DNA of 64,000 bases. Origin: Streptomyces chryseus. Lineage in GTDB: Bacteria; Actinomycetota; Actinomycetes; Streptomycetales; Streptomycetaceae. Position 1 is the stretch's first letter, and every line of letters starts with the position of its first letter. Positions 9,077 through 18,307 of this stretch are shown here, in pieces. The stretch lies in NCBI RefSeq assembly GCF_014650755.1, contig NZ_BMVO01000018.1:1-64000 (forward strand). Reading direction: 5' to 3'. The notes under the pieces were generated by a model that saw only the letters and a list, made by a program, of their open reading frames with translations, was not told where the DNA came from and searched no databases. The translations under genes and the position numbers were made by a program.

Positions 9077-9108
9077 CGACCGCACGGGATGCGGGTCCCG
9101 TGCGGTCG
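9077..9108 (-). terminator. Terminator hairpin after the SDR gene
   Basis: Perfect 13-bp arms CGACCGCACGGGA (9077-9089) and TCCCGTGCGGTCG (9096-9108) with a 6-nt loop, about 50 nt downstream of the minus-strand SDR stop. There is no long U tract, as usual in Streptomyces. Confidence 0.75.
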
Positions 9109-9157
9109 GAAGAAGGAGTGAGGAGAGAGGGAGGAAAGGGGGAGGCGGAGGCAGTGG

Positions 9158-9940
9158 CTATCGCATCAGCTCGCCCGCGTTCACCAGCAGCGACTGGCCG
9201 GTGATCGCGCGGGCCCGGTCGGAGGCAAGGAACGCCACGGCCTGCGCCACGTCGCCGTCGGTGGCCAGCTCGGGCAGCGCCATGCGCGCGGTGAGCCGCC
9301 CCAGCACCTCCTGCTCCGGTACGCCCTCGGTGTGCGCGGCGAACTGGACGTACGCCTGCACCGGCGGGCCCCACATCCACCCGGGCAGCACGGTGTTCAC
9401 CCTGATCCGGTGCGTCCCGAGTTCGCGCGCCATCGAGTACATCGCCGAGGTGAGCGCCCCCTTCGACGCCGCGTACGCCGCCTGCTCCACCTCGGACGGC
9501 GCGGCGATCGCCGACTGCGTGCCGATGATGACGACCGAGCCGCCCCGCTCCTTCAGCGCCGGCAGGCAGGCGCGGGTCATCCGCAGCGTGCCGAGCAGGT
9601 TCACGTCGAGCACGCTCTGCCAGGTGGCGAAGTCGGCGTCCTCGACGCCGCCGAAGTAGCTGTCCCAGGCCGCGACATGGGCGACGGCGTCGATCCGTCC
9701 GAAGCGCTCCACGGCGAGCGCGGCGAGCGCCTCGCACTGGTCCTCGTGCGTGATGTCGGTGACCAGCTGGGCCGTGTGCCGGCCGCCCGGATCGATCTCG
9801 GCGGCGCACTTGACGAGGTTCGCCTCCGTGCGGGCGCCGAGCACCGCGTTGCCGCCGTCGCGCACGACGGCCGCGGCGATCCGGTGCCCGAGCCCGGCGC
9901 CGACGCCCGACACGACGACGGTCTTCCCCTGAAGCAGCAT
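9158..9940 (-). CDS. Short-chain dehydrogenase/reductase (SDR)
   Basis: Classical SDR oxidoreductase of 260 aa with an N-terminal Rossmann nucleotide-binding motif (SGVGAGLG in place of TGxxxGxG), a catalytic Ser in IIGTQSA and the YAASK (YxxxK) motif. The usual NNAG is replaced by HVAAWDS. The start at 9940 (MLLQGKTVVV) is preferred: AAGGG is placed about 7 nt before it and the Rossmann strand begins directly. Longer in-frame starts up to 10045 would run into the divergent neighbour. Substrate unknown; the divergent gene encodes an EthD-like dimeric barrel protein, suggesting a small catabolic or detoxification unit. Confidence 0.88.
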   Translation of the reverse strand: MLLQGKTVVVSGVGAGLGHRIAAAVVRDGGNAVLGARTEANLVKCAAEIDPGGRHTAQLVTDITHEDQCEALAALAVERFGRIDAVAHVAAWDSYFGGVEDADFATWQSVLDVNLLGTLRMTRACLPALKERGGSVVIIGTQSAIAAPSEVEQAAYAASKGALTSAMYSMARELGTHRIRVNTVLPGWMWGPPVQAYVQFAAHTEGVPEQEVLGRLTARMALPELATDGDVAQAVAFLASDRARAITGQSLLVNAGELMR

Positions 9941-9975
9941 CCGGTCGCCCTTCCGGTTCCAGGTCTGGCCATTCA

Positions 9976-9992
9976 TCTGACGAGGCGTCAGA
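9976..9992. promoter_or_regulatory. Operator palindrome between SDR and DABB genes
   Basis: Perfect dyad TCTGACG-AGG-CGTCAGA in the 91-bp divergent promoter region, as expected for a TetR- or GntR-type repressor controlling both genes. No regulator gene is adjacent. Confidence 0.65.
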
Positions 9993-10031
9993 GTAGGTCC
10001 GTCCGGCGGCGGAAGGAAGGGATCGGCAGCC

Positions 10032-10886
10032 ATGGGTGAGGACACGCGCAGTGAGGTGTACGCGGAACTGGCGAGCGTCGGGCCCTACGGTGTCCGGCCG
10101 GGACACGCCCTGATCACCATGGTCGAACCGCACCCGGGCCACGAGTACGCGTACAACCGCTGGTACGAGGACGACCACTACGTCGCCGGCGCTATGGCCA
10201 TGCCCTGGATGTACGCCGGGCGCCGCTGGGTCGCCACCCGTGACCTCCAGCTCCTGCGCTACCCGCAGAAGTCCGCCGTCGCGCAGCCGGTCACCGCCGG
10301 CTGCTACCTCTCGACGTACTGGGTGACGGAGGGGCGCTACGACGAGCACATGAAGTGGACCGTCGGGATCAACAAGCGCCTCAACCGCGACGGGCGCGTC
10401 CACCAGGACCGTACGCACGTCTTCACGGCCTTCCAGGACCATGAGGCGACCGTCTACCGCGACGGGGACGCCGGGCCGCGCGACTTCCACGCGCTCGACC
10501 ACCCGTACCGGGGCCTGGTGCTGGAGGTCGTCGACGCCGAAAGCCCCGGGCGGCGGGCGAAGCTGCTGGAGTGGCTGCGGGACACGCACCTCCCGCGCCG
10601 GCTGGCGGAGCGGTCGGGCGCCGGGGGGCCGGCCGCGATGGTCACCGTCTTCCGGCCGACGCCGCTGCCGGGTGACCGGATGAGCTACGTGAAGCAGGTC
10701 GAGGGGGTCGACACCCGGCTGACGCTGCTCTGGTTCCTGGAGACCGATCCGCGCGAGGCGTGGGAGGAGCGCTTCGGCGGGCTGGACGAGGAGGTGGCGG
10801 CGTCGGGGCTGGGCCGGGTGGAGCTGGTGGCGCCGTTCGTCCCGACGGTCCCGGGGACGGACCGGTACGTCGACGAACTGCGCTGA
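10032..10886 (+). CDS. Dimeric alpha/beta-barrel (EthD-like) protein
   Basis: Soluble protein of 284 aa. The first half has the EthD/DABB signature around residues 28-50 (PGHEYAYNRWYEDDHYVAGAM), where a compact strand is followed by a helix with W-Y-E-D-D-H. A second, more divergent copy of the same layout appears in the middle (SPGRRAKLLEWLRDTHLPRRL), so it may be an internal duplication of a ferredoxin-like fold. Such proteins act in aromatic or polyketide-like oxidation or bind small hydrophobic ligands; the function here is unknown. Divergent from the SDR with a shared operator-like palindrome, so probably co-regulated with it. Confidence 0.7.
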   Translation: MGEDTRSEVYAELASVGPYGVRPGHALITMVEPHPGHEYAYNRWYEDDHYVAGAMAMPWMYAGRRWVATRDLQLLRYPQKSAVAQPVTAGCYLSTYWVTEGRYDEHMKWTVGINKRLNRDGRVHQDRTHVFTAFQDHEATVYRDGDAGPRDFHALDHPYRGLVLEVVDAESPGRRAKLLEWLRDTHLPRRLAERSGAGGPAAMVTVFRPTPLPGDRMSYVKQVEGVDTRLTLLWFLETDPREAWEERFGGLDEEVAASGLGRVELVAPFVPTVPGTDRYVDELR

Positions 10887-11073
10887 GGGGCGTACCGCCG
10901 GGCGCCGGCGGACGTGGCGGAGCCCCCTCGGCCAGGACGGCGGACCGGTCGAGAGGGCTCACTTCGGTGGTGCTCGGCGCGTCGGTTCCCGCGCCTCGGT
11001 GCTCGGTACCCGCGCCTCGGTGGGTCGGTCTCGGCGCGTCGTCCACGGCGGGTCGTGACTCGCCCCGGACCGG

Positions 11074-11283
11074 TCAGCCGAGGTCGAACGTCCCCTGGCC
11101 GACCCCGCCCACGAACGCGCTCCAGGAACCGGGGGCGAAGGTGATCGAAGGGCCCTCGGGCGCCTTCGAGTCCCGCACCGCGACAGCGTGGCTGACCGGG
11201 GACTTGACCTCTACACATGCGCCGTTACCCCCGGAGTACGAGGACTTCGTCCAGGTGTCCGTAGCGCCCTGATGGATTGCCAT
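11074..11283 (-). CDS. DUF397 family small protein
   Basis: 69-aa DUF397 protein of actinomycetes. The hallmark W-x-K-S-S-Y-S-G-G-N-G-A-C-V-E-V is at the N-terminus, followed by V-R-D-S-K and W-x-A-F-V near the C-terminus. The ATG at 11283 is preceded by GGAGTGAAC; upstream in-frame starts are not supported. These proteins are almost always encoded next to XRE/DUF5753 regulators, as here, where the regulator gene lies 198 bp upstream on the same strand. Such pairs have been linked to differentiation and antibiotic control in Streptomyces and resemble antitoxin/toxin couples. Molecular function is not settled. Confidence 0.9.
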   Translation of the reverse strand: MAIHQGATDTWTKSSYSGGNGACVEVKSPVSHAVAVRDSKAPEGPSITFAPGSWSAFVGGVGQGTFDLG

Positions 11284-11481
11284 GTTCACTCCGAATTTGC
11301 TGGTCGTGGAGAGTGAGACGCCAACGTTCTTGCTGGCGTGAGCGACGCTACTCGCGAACCACCTCGCGTGAAGTGGTCGTTCACCCGACCGGATGGCATA
11401 TTCCATGAGGGACTTCCGCTGCGCCGTGACCAAGGTGTACCGTTCCGGTTCCCTCGGCGGAAGCTCTGATTCAGGGGCTGA

Positions 11482-12339
11482 TCAGCGGGCGTAATCCTTC
11501 GCGATGTTCGCGATGAAATGGCGCGAGGCCTCGACGTTCAGCGCCTGGGCGCGCAGGTGCTCGTACATCACGCTGTACTTCTGTACGTCGTTCGCCTTCT
11601 CCAGATAGAGGTCGCTCGTGACGCCCTCGATGTAGACCACGCTGGAGTCGGCCGCGTCCGGGAACTCCAGGATCGCGTAGTGGCCGCTGATGCCGGGATG
11701 CGCGCCCATGTCGAACGGAAGTATCTGGACCGTCACATGGGGCAGCTGGGACTGCTCCACCAGGTGTTCCAGCTGCTCCCGCATGAGCTGTCTGTCGCCG
11801 ACCACGCGGCGCAGCGCCGCTTCGTCGATCACGGCCCACAGCCGCAGCGGCTGTTCGGCGGTGAGGATGCGTTCCTGCCGGCGCAGTCTGACGTTGACCC
11901 GTTTCTCCACGTCGCCGGCGGCCGTCTCGGGCAGCGCGCCGGTGATCAGCGCCTCGGCGTAGCGCGGGGTCTGGAGCAGGCCGGGAACGATCTGCGGGTC
12001 GTACACGCGCAGGGACGCGGCGTCCGTCTCCAGGCCGATGTAGACGCTGTACGGGATGTCGCCGAAGGCGTGCCACCAGCCCTGCTGGCGCGAGTCCTTG
12101 GCCATCTGCATCAGCGAGTCGACGATGCGGTGGTCCTCGACGTCGTACACCCCGCACAGGTCGCGTACGTCGCGCTGGCTGATGGAGCGGCGGCCGTTCT
12201 CCAGGCGGCTGATCTTCGACTGGGAGACCAGGAGGCGCTCCGCCACCTCCTCGGCCGTCATGCCCTTGAGCTCGCGCAGCCGGCGGAGCTCCTGGCCCAA
12301 TCGGCGTCGCCTGACGGTGGGGTTGACGTTCGACGCCAC
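11482..12339 (-). CDS. XRE-family regulator with DUF5753 (Scr1-type)
   Basis: 285-aa transcription factor. An N-terminal helix-turn-helix occupies about residues 10-65 (LGQELRRLRELKGMTAEEVAERLLVSQSKISRLENG pattern). The C-terminal DUF5753 ligand/partner domain shows QIVPGLLQTPRYAEAL and VTVQILPFDMGAHPGISG. GTG start at 12339 with GGAGG upstream. This is the standard partner of the DUF397 gene that follows. Probably autoregulatory, although no clear operator was found in the 273-bp region upstream. Confidence 0.92.
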   Translation of the reverse strand: MASNVNPTVRRRRLGQELRRLRELKGMTAEEVAERLLVSQSKISRLENGRRSISQRDVRDLCGVYDVEDHRIVDSLMQMAKDSRQQGWWHAFGDIPYSVYIGLETDAASLRVYDPQIVPGLLQTPRYAEALITGALPETAAGDVEKRVNVRLRRQERILTAEQPLRLWAVIDEAALRRVVGDRQLMREQLEHLVEQSQLPHVTVQILPFDMGAHPGISGHYAILEFPDAADSSVVYIEGVTSDLYLEKANDVQKYSVMYEHLRAQALNVEASRHFIANIAKDYAR

Positions 12340-12612
12340 GGGAACTGCACCTCCGGCTGAGTGCGTTGTGCGTATGTACTGCTACACGCTCTACTTCTCA
12401 GCAGACTGCCACCAATGGTCATGTCCGCGCTGGGAAATGCCCACACAGGGTGCCGACGCGAGCGCGCGGGGTGGCGGGTCCGGTCGGGGCCAGGATGGCC
12501 TGGCCGACCGGTCCGCCACCCCGCGCGCCGGGGTGCGGCTCCCGAACCGGGTCTTGGGGACATCGGTGCGGCGATGGTCGTACGGGTGCTGCTCTCGGTG
12601 CTGCGGCCGGGT

Positions 12613-13356
12613 TCAGTGCGCCGCGAGGCGCGCCATGCCGTCGCGGCGTGACTGCGTTTGCTGCGGTTGCGCCTGCATCGGTACGGCCGACTGCGGTCGA
12701 CCGCCCCCCGCAGGGGCGCGGCGCGGCTGTGCGGCCGCACCGTTCTGGACGTCCATCACGGCGTGCGCCACGAGTCCGCCCATCGGGTCGTGCCTGATCA
12801 GATCCCGGAGGCGGGAGCGTGATGAGCGCCCCTCGTTGCCGGGGTAGAGGTGCTTGCCGAGTCCCACTGCGTGAGCGAGCGCGGCGAGCGCCGCGGTCCG
12901 CGGGTCCGGCGGTACGCCGGTGCGGATCGCACTGTCGAGCCGGGACCTGATCTCCCGGCAGATCACCGATTCCGTCGCCTGGTAGCGAGTCGTCGGCAGC
13001 ACCCCGCACATCTGGCCCGCCACGGCATGCACCATGCCGCACCGCTCCAGATGCGAGAGATACGTCTGGCGGAGCCCCAGCCGGGGTCCGCCGATCCAGT
13101 GGACGGCCCGGACCGGGCTGCCGCGCCTGCGCAGCAGTTCCAGTGCGGAGTCCAAAGTCGGATCTCCTGTCGGCCGTGCCATCACCACGGCGATACGATC
13201 CCCGTCTGGGGCTATCCGTCCTGCCAGAGCCAGCTCTACTAGCTGTGCCCCGGCCAGGCCGAGGTCGAGCGACTGCGGCTGCGCTGTGGTACCCGTTGTC
13301 GGGTCCAGAGCGAGCAGCAGAAGCTCCTCCGGAAGTGTTCTGCGGCTCCTGCCCAT
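12613..13356 (-). CDS. GPP34-family (GOLPH3-like) protein
   Basis: 247-aa protein with the GPP34 pattern: an N-terminal LPEELLLLALDP motif, then LGLAGAQLVELALAGRIAP, then helices ending with a variable region. GPP34 is the domain of the eukaryotic Golgi phosphoprotein GOLPH3; actinomycetes carry many copies of unknown role. The ATG at 13356 is chosen because GGGGAGG lies just upstream. A Gln/Pro/Arg-rich tail of about 45 residues follows the domain. It is divergent from the D-Ala-D-Ala carboxypeptidase gene and lies 273 bp upstream of the XRE gene on the same strand. Confidence 0.85.
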   Translation of the reverse strand: MGRSRRTLPEELLLLALDPTTGTTAQPQSLDLGLAGAQLVELALAGRIAPDGDRIAVVMARPTGDPTLDSALELLRRRGSPVRAVHWIGGPRLGLRQTYLSHLERCGMVHAVAGQMCGVLPTTRYQATESVICREIRSRLDSAIRTGVPPDPRTAALAALAHAVGLGKHLYPGNEGRSSRSRLRDLIRHDPMGGLVAHAVMDVQNGAAAQPRRAPAGGGRPQSAVPMQAQPQQTQSRRDGMARLAAH

Positions 13357-13563
13357 CCATGCCTCCCCGCGTGGATGAATGACAGGGTGACCCCTCTCAC
13401 ATTCATCTGTCGAGAGCGCCTGGGTGCTTCGTACGGGAACCGGCACGTATGTCGTTCTCGTCTAGCGAGGGAGCCAGGGTCTCAGACAGGACACTGGTAC
13501 ATGGTTCGGACATCGGACCGCGGACAGCGGGCGTATGCGCGGGCGCGTATGAAGGAGGCATCG

Positions 13564-16236
13564 GTGGCGGGCGAGTCCCCCGACAGGTCGGAGCAGCGGA
13601 AGTCGTCGGGGGAGACGGCCCCGGGCGAACGCGATCCGCGGCTCGCCGTTTTCCGGGAATCGGCCGGCAGGGCCGAACCGGCGGACAGCGGCCGCGTCGA
13701 TCAGCCGACGGCGGTTTTCAAGCTGCCGCGAGAAGAGTCCCCGACGGCCCCGGAGTCCCCGGAGGCGGCCCCGGAGCCCGCACAGGCCCCGGAGGACCGG
13801 GTCCCCGAGGGCGACGCGCGCCTGCGGAAGGCGGTGGCGGCCTGGGTCGCCACGGCGGACACACCGGAGGCCCCGGACGACGCGGCGAGCTCCGACGGCT
13901 CCGCGAAGGCGGCCGAGGGCCGCTCCGGCGACGCGCGGGCGGCGGCGGCAGCGCAGGCCCCGGCCGACGCGCCGGCCCCGCACACGACCTCCCAGGACGC
14001 GCCGACGGCCACCACGGCCGTCACGGACACCCCGGTCGGCGACCCCGAGCCGCCCCGGGCGCCGAAGCCCGCCGCGGCCGAGGACACCGCCGGGGCGACG
14101 GCCGACGAGGCCGACGCTTCCGGTACGGACACGGGCACCGACGACGCCGGTGAGCCGTCGGCGGACGCGGCCGGCGCCGGATGGAGCGAGCACGCGGTGG
14201 AGCTGTCCGGTACGGACGTCAAGACCGCCGGTGCTCCGGCGGACCGGGCGGCCGCCGAGCCGCAGGCCGGCACCGGCGCCCGCGCCTCCGACGTGGATGC
14301 CGACGCCGACGCCGGTGAGGCTTCCGGTTCGGACGGCGACGACGGCGACGAGTCGTCCGCGTCCGGTACGGACCACCCGGACGACTCCCGCCGCGCGGCC
14401 GACGACAAGGCCGCTCCCGCCCCGGCCGATGCGGATGCGAACGCCGCCGACGCCGTGGAGGACCGTTCCGCCACGGCCGACGGCAAGGGCGACGCCAAGC
14501 CCGGCGGCGAGCAGGACGACGAGGGCGACGACGAGGGCCGCGGCGAGGACGCACCCGCCGCCGACGCCGTGGCGCGGGACAGCTCCAAGGGTGGCGGGAG
14601 CGCGCCGTCCGGTGGAGCGGGCCCGCGTGAGGGCTCCGGCGCCGCGCGGGACGCGGCAGCCACCGGCGGTGGGGTCGACCAGGCCACCGCCGTGTTCAAG
14701 GCCGTACGGCCGCGCCAGGCCGTCGACCAGCCGACCACCGCGCTGAAGGCCGTCGGCACGCCCGAGTCCGCCGCCGAGCGCACCAGCCAGTTCGTCCCGC
14801 TGAAGCGGGACGACGTGAGGCCGCCGGCCGGCCGCCCGCGCAGCATCACTCCTGCCGCGCCGGCCGCCGCAGCCCCGGCCGCCGCGCCCCCCGCGGAAAC
14901 CGCCGGGCCCGTGCCGGAGGCCGAGCGCACGCGGCAGCAGCCGCTGCCGCCCAAGCCGCCGCTCGACCTGCTGGCCGAGCTGACGAACACCCCGCCCCCG
15001 CCGGAGACCCCGGTCAGGACCGCCGTGCGGCGCGTCAAGATCTGGGCGCCGCTGGTCCTGCTCGTGGTGATCGTCTTTGCGGTCGTGCAGTTCGTGCGGC
15101 CGCTGCCCTCGCCCGCGCTCGCGCTGACGGCGAAGCCGACGTACACCTTCGACGGTGACGCGCTCAGCATGCCGTGGCCCGAGGAGGGCCAGTCGGCCGT
15201 CGAGGTGCCGGGCGTCGGCACCATCGGTACGCACGGGGAGCAGAAGCCCTGGCCGATCGCCAGCGTCGCCAAGACCATGACGGCGTACGTGATCCTCAAG
15301 GAGCACCCGCTCAAGGGCGCCGAGAACGGCCCGAAGATCAGGGTCGACGCTCAGGCCGAGAAGGAGTCCACGTACAAAGCGGAGTCGACCGCCAGCATCA
15401 AGGAGGGGCAGCACTTCACCGAGCGGCAGATGCTCCAGCTGCTGATGGTCCCCTCCGGCAACAACGCGGCGCGGCTGCTGGCCCGCTGGGATGCCAAGTC
15501 CGAGGAGGAGTTCGTCAGCAAGATGAACGACGCCGCCAAGGACCTCGGCATGAAGAACACGACGTACACCGACCCGAGCGGCCTGGAGGCCACCACGGTC
15601 AGCACCGCGACCGACCAGCTCAAGCTGGCGAAGGCGGTCATGGAGAACGACGTGTTCCGCGAGATCGTGAACCTGCCGGAGGTCGAGATCCCGGGCATCG
15701 ACGGGAAGATCTACAACAACAACAACATCCTGCTCAAGCCCGGAGTCAGCGGTATCAAGACCGGCTCGTCCACCCCCGCCGGCGGCAACCTGCTGTGGTC
15801 CGCCAACACCGTCGTCGACGGCGAGGAGCGCCGGATCGTCGGTGCGGTGATGGGCCAGGAGGACGCCACCACGCTCGACGGCAAGCTGCAGCTCGCCATC
15901 AGCCGGAGCCTCGAGCTGATCCAGGCGGCCCAGCGGGACGTCACGTCGGCGACCGTCGTGAAGAAGGGCGATGTCGTCGGGTACGTCGACGACGGCCTCG
16001 GCGGCCGGACACCGGTCGTCGCGACCAAGGACCTGAAGGCCGTCGGCTGGCCGGGCCTGAAGGTGGAGCTGGCGATCTCCGACGCAGGGAAGCCGCTGCC
16101 GCACACCGCGAAGGCGGGCGACGAGGTCGGTCGGGTGACCGTCGGTTCGGGCCCCGGCCAGGTCACGGCACCCGTCGTGCTCGAGAAGGACCTGGTCGAG
16201 CCGGGCCTCGGGGACAAGCTGACCCGGATCGGCTGA
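13564..16236 (+). CDS. D-alanyl-D-alanine carboxypeptidase (S11 PBP) with long disordered N-terminus
   Basis: Low-molecular-weight penicillin-binding protein of 890 aa that trims peptidoglycan pentapeptides outside the membrane. The transpeptidase-like domain has the serine motif SVAK (from residue 567), SGN (631) and KTG (732). A single transmembrane helix is at about 494-516, so the first ~490 residues are predicted to lie in the cytoplasm. That tail is low-complexity, rich in Ala, Asp, Glu and Pro, and carries three related motifs (DQPTAVFK, DQATAVFK, DQPTTALK). The GTG start at 13564 has GGAGG 6 nt upstream. The long tail is far beyond the ~400 aa of ordinary DacA proteins and may be a regulatory or protein-interaction region. 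Confidence 0.92.
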   Translation: MAGESPDRSEQRKSSGETAPGERDPRLAVFRESAGRAEPADSGRVDQPTAVFKLPREESPTAPESPEAAPEPAQAPEDRVPEGDARLRKAVAAWVATADTPEAPDDAASSDGSAKAAEGRSGDARAAAAAQAPADAPAPHTTSQDAPTATTAVTDTPVGDPEPPRAPKPAAAEDTAGATADEADASGTDTGTDDAGEPSADAAGAGWSEHAVELSGTDVKTAGAPADRAAAEPQAGTGARASDVDADADAGEASGSDGDDGDESSASGTDHPDDSRRAADDKAAPAPADADANAADAVEDRSATADGKGDAKPGGEQDDEGDDEGRGEDAPAADAVARDSSKGGGSAPSGGAGPREGSGAARDAAATGGGVDQATAVFKAVRPRQAVDQPTTALKAVGTPESAAERTSQFVPLKRDDVRPPAGRPRSITPAAPAAAAPAAAPPAETAGPVPEAERTRQQPLPPKPPLDLLAELTNTPPPPETPVRTAVRRVKIWAPLVLLVVIVFAVVQFVRPLPSPALALTAKPTYTFDGDALSMPWPEEGQSAVEVPGVGTIGTHGEQKPWPIASVAKTMTAYVILKEHPLKGAENGPKIRVDAQAEKESTYKAESTASIKEGQHFTERQMLQLLMVPSGNNAARLLARWDAKSEEEFVSKMNDAAKDLGMKNTTYTDPSGLEATTVSTATDQLKLAKAVMENDVFREIVNLPEVEIPGIDGKIYNNNNILLKPGVSGIKTGSSTPAGGNLLWSANTVVDGEERRIVGAVMGQEDATTLDGKLQLAISRSLELIQAAQRDVTSATVVKKGDVVGYVDDGLGGRTPVVATKDLKAVGWPGLKVELAISDAGKPLPHTAKAGDEVGRVTVGSGPGQVTAPVVLEKDLVEPGLGDKLTRIG

Positions 16237-16399
16237 GCCGGGGCCGGTCCGACGAGGGAGTGCCGCCGCCGGGCGTGGAAACCGGCGGCGGCAGCCCGTA
16301 CACCGCGTGTTAACGTCCGGGCAACTACGGGACACGGGGACGGCGTCCTACTGCGTGTCGGGGGGTTGTTGGTACCCGGGGGAGACGGGGAGAGCCGTA

Positions 16400-18307
16400 A
16401 TGACCACCGCTGAGCCCAGGCGCGCCGAGGGCGGCGACGGGGACGGGGACGACGCCGGCCGTGACGGCCGCACCGGCATACGGGACGCCGGCATCAGGCC
16501 GGGCCCGGAGCGTGCCGCGGCCCCGGGCAGCGGCCCCGCACCGGCGGCTCGCACCGCCCCGGGCCGCGCGCCCGCGCCCGTGTCCGCCGCTCCGGACGGC
16601 GGACGGGCGCGCCGCTTCCTCCGGCACCCCGTCACGATCGCGACCGCCGCCGCGGCCGTGGTCCACGTCGTGTGGTTCTTCTGCTTCGCGAACAGCGGCG
16701 GCGACCTCGCCGCCCAGGACGCCTGGGCCGAGTTCGTCGGCCGCCACCCCGACTCGGCGTACAACCTCGCCTGGTACGGCGGCATGCACCCGGTGTCGTA
16801 CAGCGTGGTCTCGCCGTATCTGATGTCGGTCCTCGGCGTCCGTACGACGATGATGATCGTCGGCACCGTGTCGGCCGCCCTGACCGCGCTGATCCTGGTC
16901 CGCGTCAAGGCGGTCCGCAACCCGCTGTGGTGCGCGCTCGCCGGGGTCTTCGCCTTCCTCTGCAACGCGCTGTCGGGCCGGGTCACCTTCGGCCTGGGCA
17001 TGATGTTCGCGCTCGGCGCGGTGGCGGCGGTGTTCTGCTGGCCGCGCCGCTGGGCCGCCAACCGGTGGGCGAAGGCGGGCGTCGCCGCGCCGCTCGCGGG
17101 TCTCGCCACGGCGAGCAGCCCGGTCGCGGGCCTGTTCCTCGGCGTCGTCGCGGCCGCGCTGTTCCTCAACAAGCGCCGCCCCGGGGCCTACGCGCTCGGC
17201 CTCGCGCCGGTCCTCGTCGTCGCCGTGTCGTCCTGGCTGTTCCCGTTCTCCGGTACGCAGCCGATGTCGGTCGGGACGGCGTCGCTGCCGTTCCTGTTCG
17301 GCGTGCTGGTGGCCGTGCTCGTACCGGCGGACTGGAAGACGGTGCGGGCGGGGGCCGCCGTCTACGCCGTCGGCGTGCTGCTGACCTATCTCATCGACTC
17401 GCAGATCGGCAGCAACGTCTCGCGCCTGGCGATGGTGTTCGCCGGTGTCGTGCTGCTGGCCGCGCTGCCGTTCGTGGCCCCGCGCACCGCCAAGTGGTAC
17501 GCCCTCGTCGTCGCCTTCGCCGGTTTCACCTTCTGGATCGGCTACAAGAGCGTCGACGACATCATCCGCACCGCGCCGACGGCGTCCTGGGCGCGTGAGC
17601 TGGCCCCGCTGGTCAACCAGTTGCAGGAGGTAGGCGCGGAGAAGGGCCGGGTCGAGGTGGTCCCGGCCAGCAGTCACCGGGAGGCGTCGGCGCTCGCTCC
17701 GTACGTCAATCTGGCGCGCGGCTGGAACCGGCAGGCCGACATGGAGCGCAACCCGCTCTTCTACGACGACACCCTGCACCCCGACACGTACCGCGAGTGG
17801 CTGGACCGCTGGGCCGTGCACTACGTCGTGCTGCCCAAGGGCGCCCCGGACAGGTCGGGCGCCACGCAGGAGTACGAGCTCGTACGCGCCGGCCAGCCGT
17901 ACCTGGAACAGGTCTGGGCGGACGACAACTGGCGGCTCTTCCGCGTCGACGACCCCACCCCGCTCGCCGACCCGCCCGCGACCGTGGACCGCGCCGGCGC
18001 GGGCGAGCTGACGATCCGGGTGCGGAGCGCGGGCCGGGTCCTGATCCGGATCCCGTACTCGCCGTGGCTGGGCCTGGTCGACGCCGAGGGCGAGCGGGTC
18101 GAACCGCCGGCCGAGACGCCGGAGTCGAAGCTCCGGGGGCAGACCCCCCGGGAGTTCACCAATCCGAACGGCTGCCTGATGAAGGCGGACGAGGACGCGG
18201 CCGGCGACGAGTGGACGCAGTTGCTCGCGCCGAGGCCCGGGGTGTACCGGCTGGCGGCGCCCTACGGCCTGACCCGGGGGACGGCCTGCCCGCAGGAGCT
18301 GCGCTGA
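16400..18307 (+). CDS. Polytopic membrane protein, GT-C-like
   Basis: 635-aa membrane protein. A disordered Arg/Gly/Ala/Pro-rich leader (about 70 residues) precedes roughly ten transmembrane helices, and a C-terminal extracytoplasmic domain of about 210 residues follows (YREWLDRWAVHYVVLPKG region and a beta-rich end). The loop after helix 1 reads NLAWYGGMHPVSYS, resembling the first loop of GT-C-type lipid-linked sugar transferases, but no family can be proven. ATG at 16400 chosen; the upstream in-frame stretch is non-hydrophobic with no ribosome-binding site. It is 164 bp downstream of the carboxypeptidase and could share its envelope role. Confidence 0.7.
   Translation: MTTAEPRRAEGGDGDGDDAGRDGRTGIRDAGIRPGPERAAAPGSGPAPAARTAPGRAPAPVSAAPDGGRARRFLRHPVTIATAAAAVVHVVWFFCFANSGGDLAAQDAWAEFVGRHPDSAYNLAWYGGMHPVSYSVVSPYLMSVLGVRTTMMIVGTVSAALTALILVRVKAVRNPLWCALAGVFAFLCNALSGRVTFGLGMMFALGAVAAVFCWPRRWAANRWAKAGVAAPLAGLATASSPVAGLFLGVVAAALFLNKRRPGAYALGLAPVLVVAVSSWLFPFSGTQPMSVGTASLPFLFGVLVAVLVPADWKTVRAGAAVYAVGVLLTYLIDSQIGSNVSRLAMVFAGVVLLAALPFVAPRTAKWYALVVAFAGFTFWIGYKSVDDIIRTAPTASWARELAPLVNQLQEVGAEKGRVEVVPASSHREASALAPYVNLARGWNRQADMERNPLFYDDTLHPDTYREWLDRWAVHYVVLPKGAPDRSGATQEYELVRAGQPYLEQVWADDNWRLFRVDDPTPLADPPATVDRAGAGELTIRVRSAGRVLIRIPYSPWLGLVDAEGERVEPPAETPESKLRGQTPREFTNPNGCLMKADEDAAGDEWTQLLAPRPGVYRLAAPYGLTRGTACPQELR

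Noticed and set aside
10960..11045. Short CTCGG/CGCGCC repeats after the DABB gene
   Set aside because: Low-complexity GC sequence with irregular units; no structure or gene supported.
13462..16335. 957-aa antisense frame over the carboxypeptidase gene
   Set aside because: Arg/Gly-rich mirror of the low-complexity sense tail; no motifs and no ribosome-binding site.
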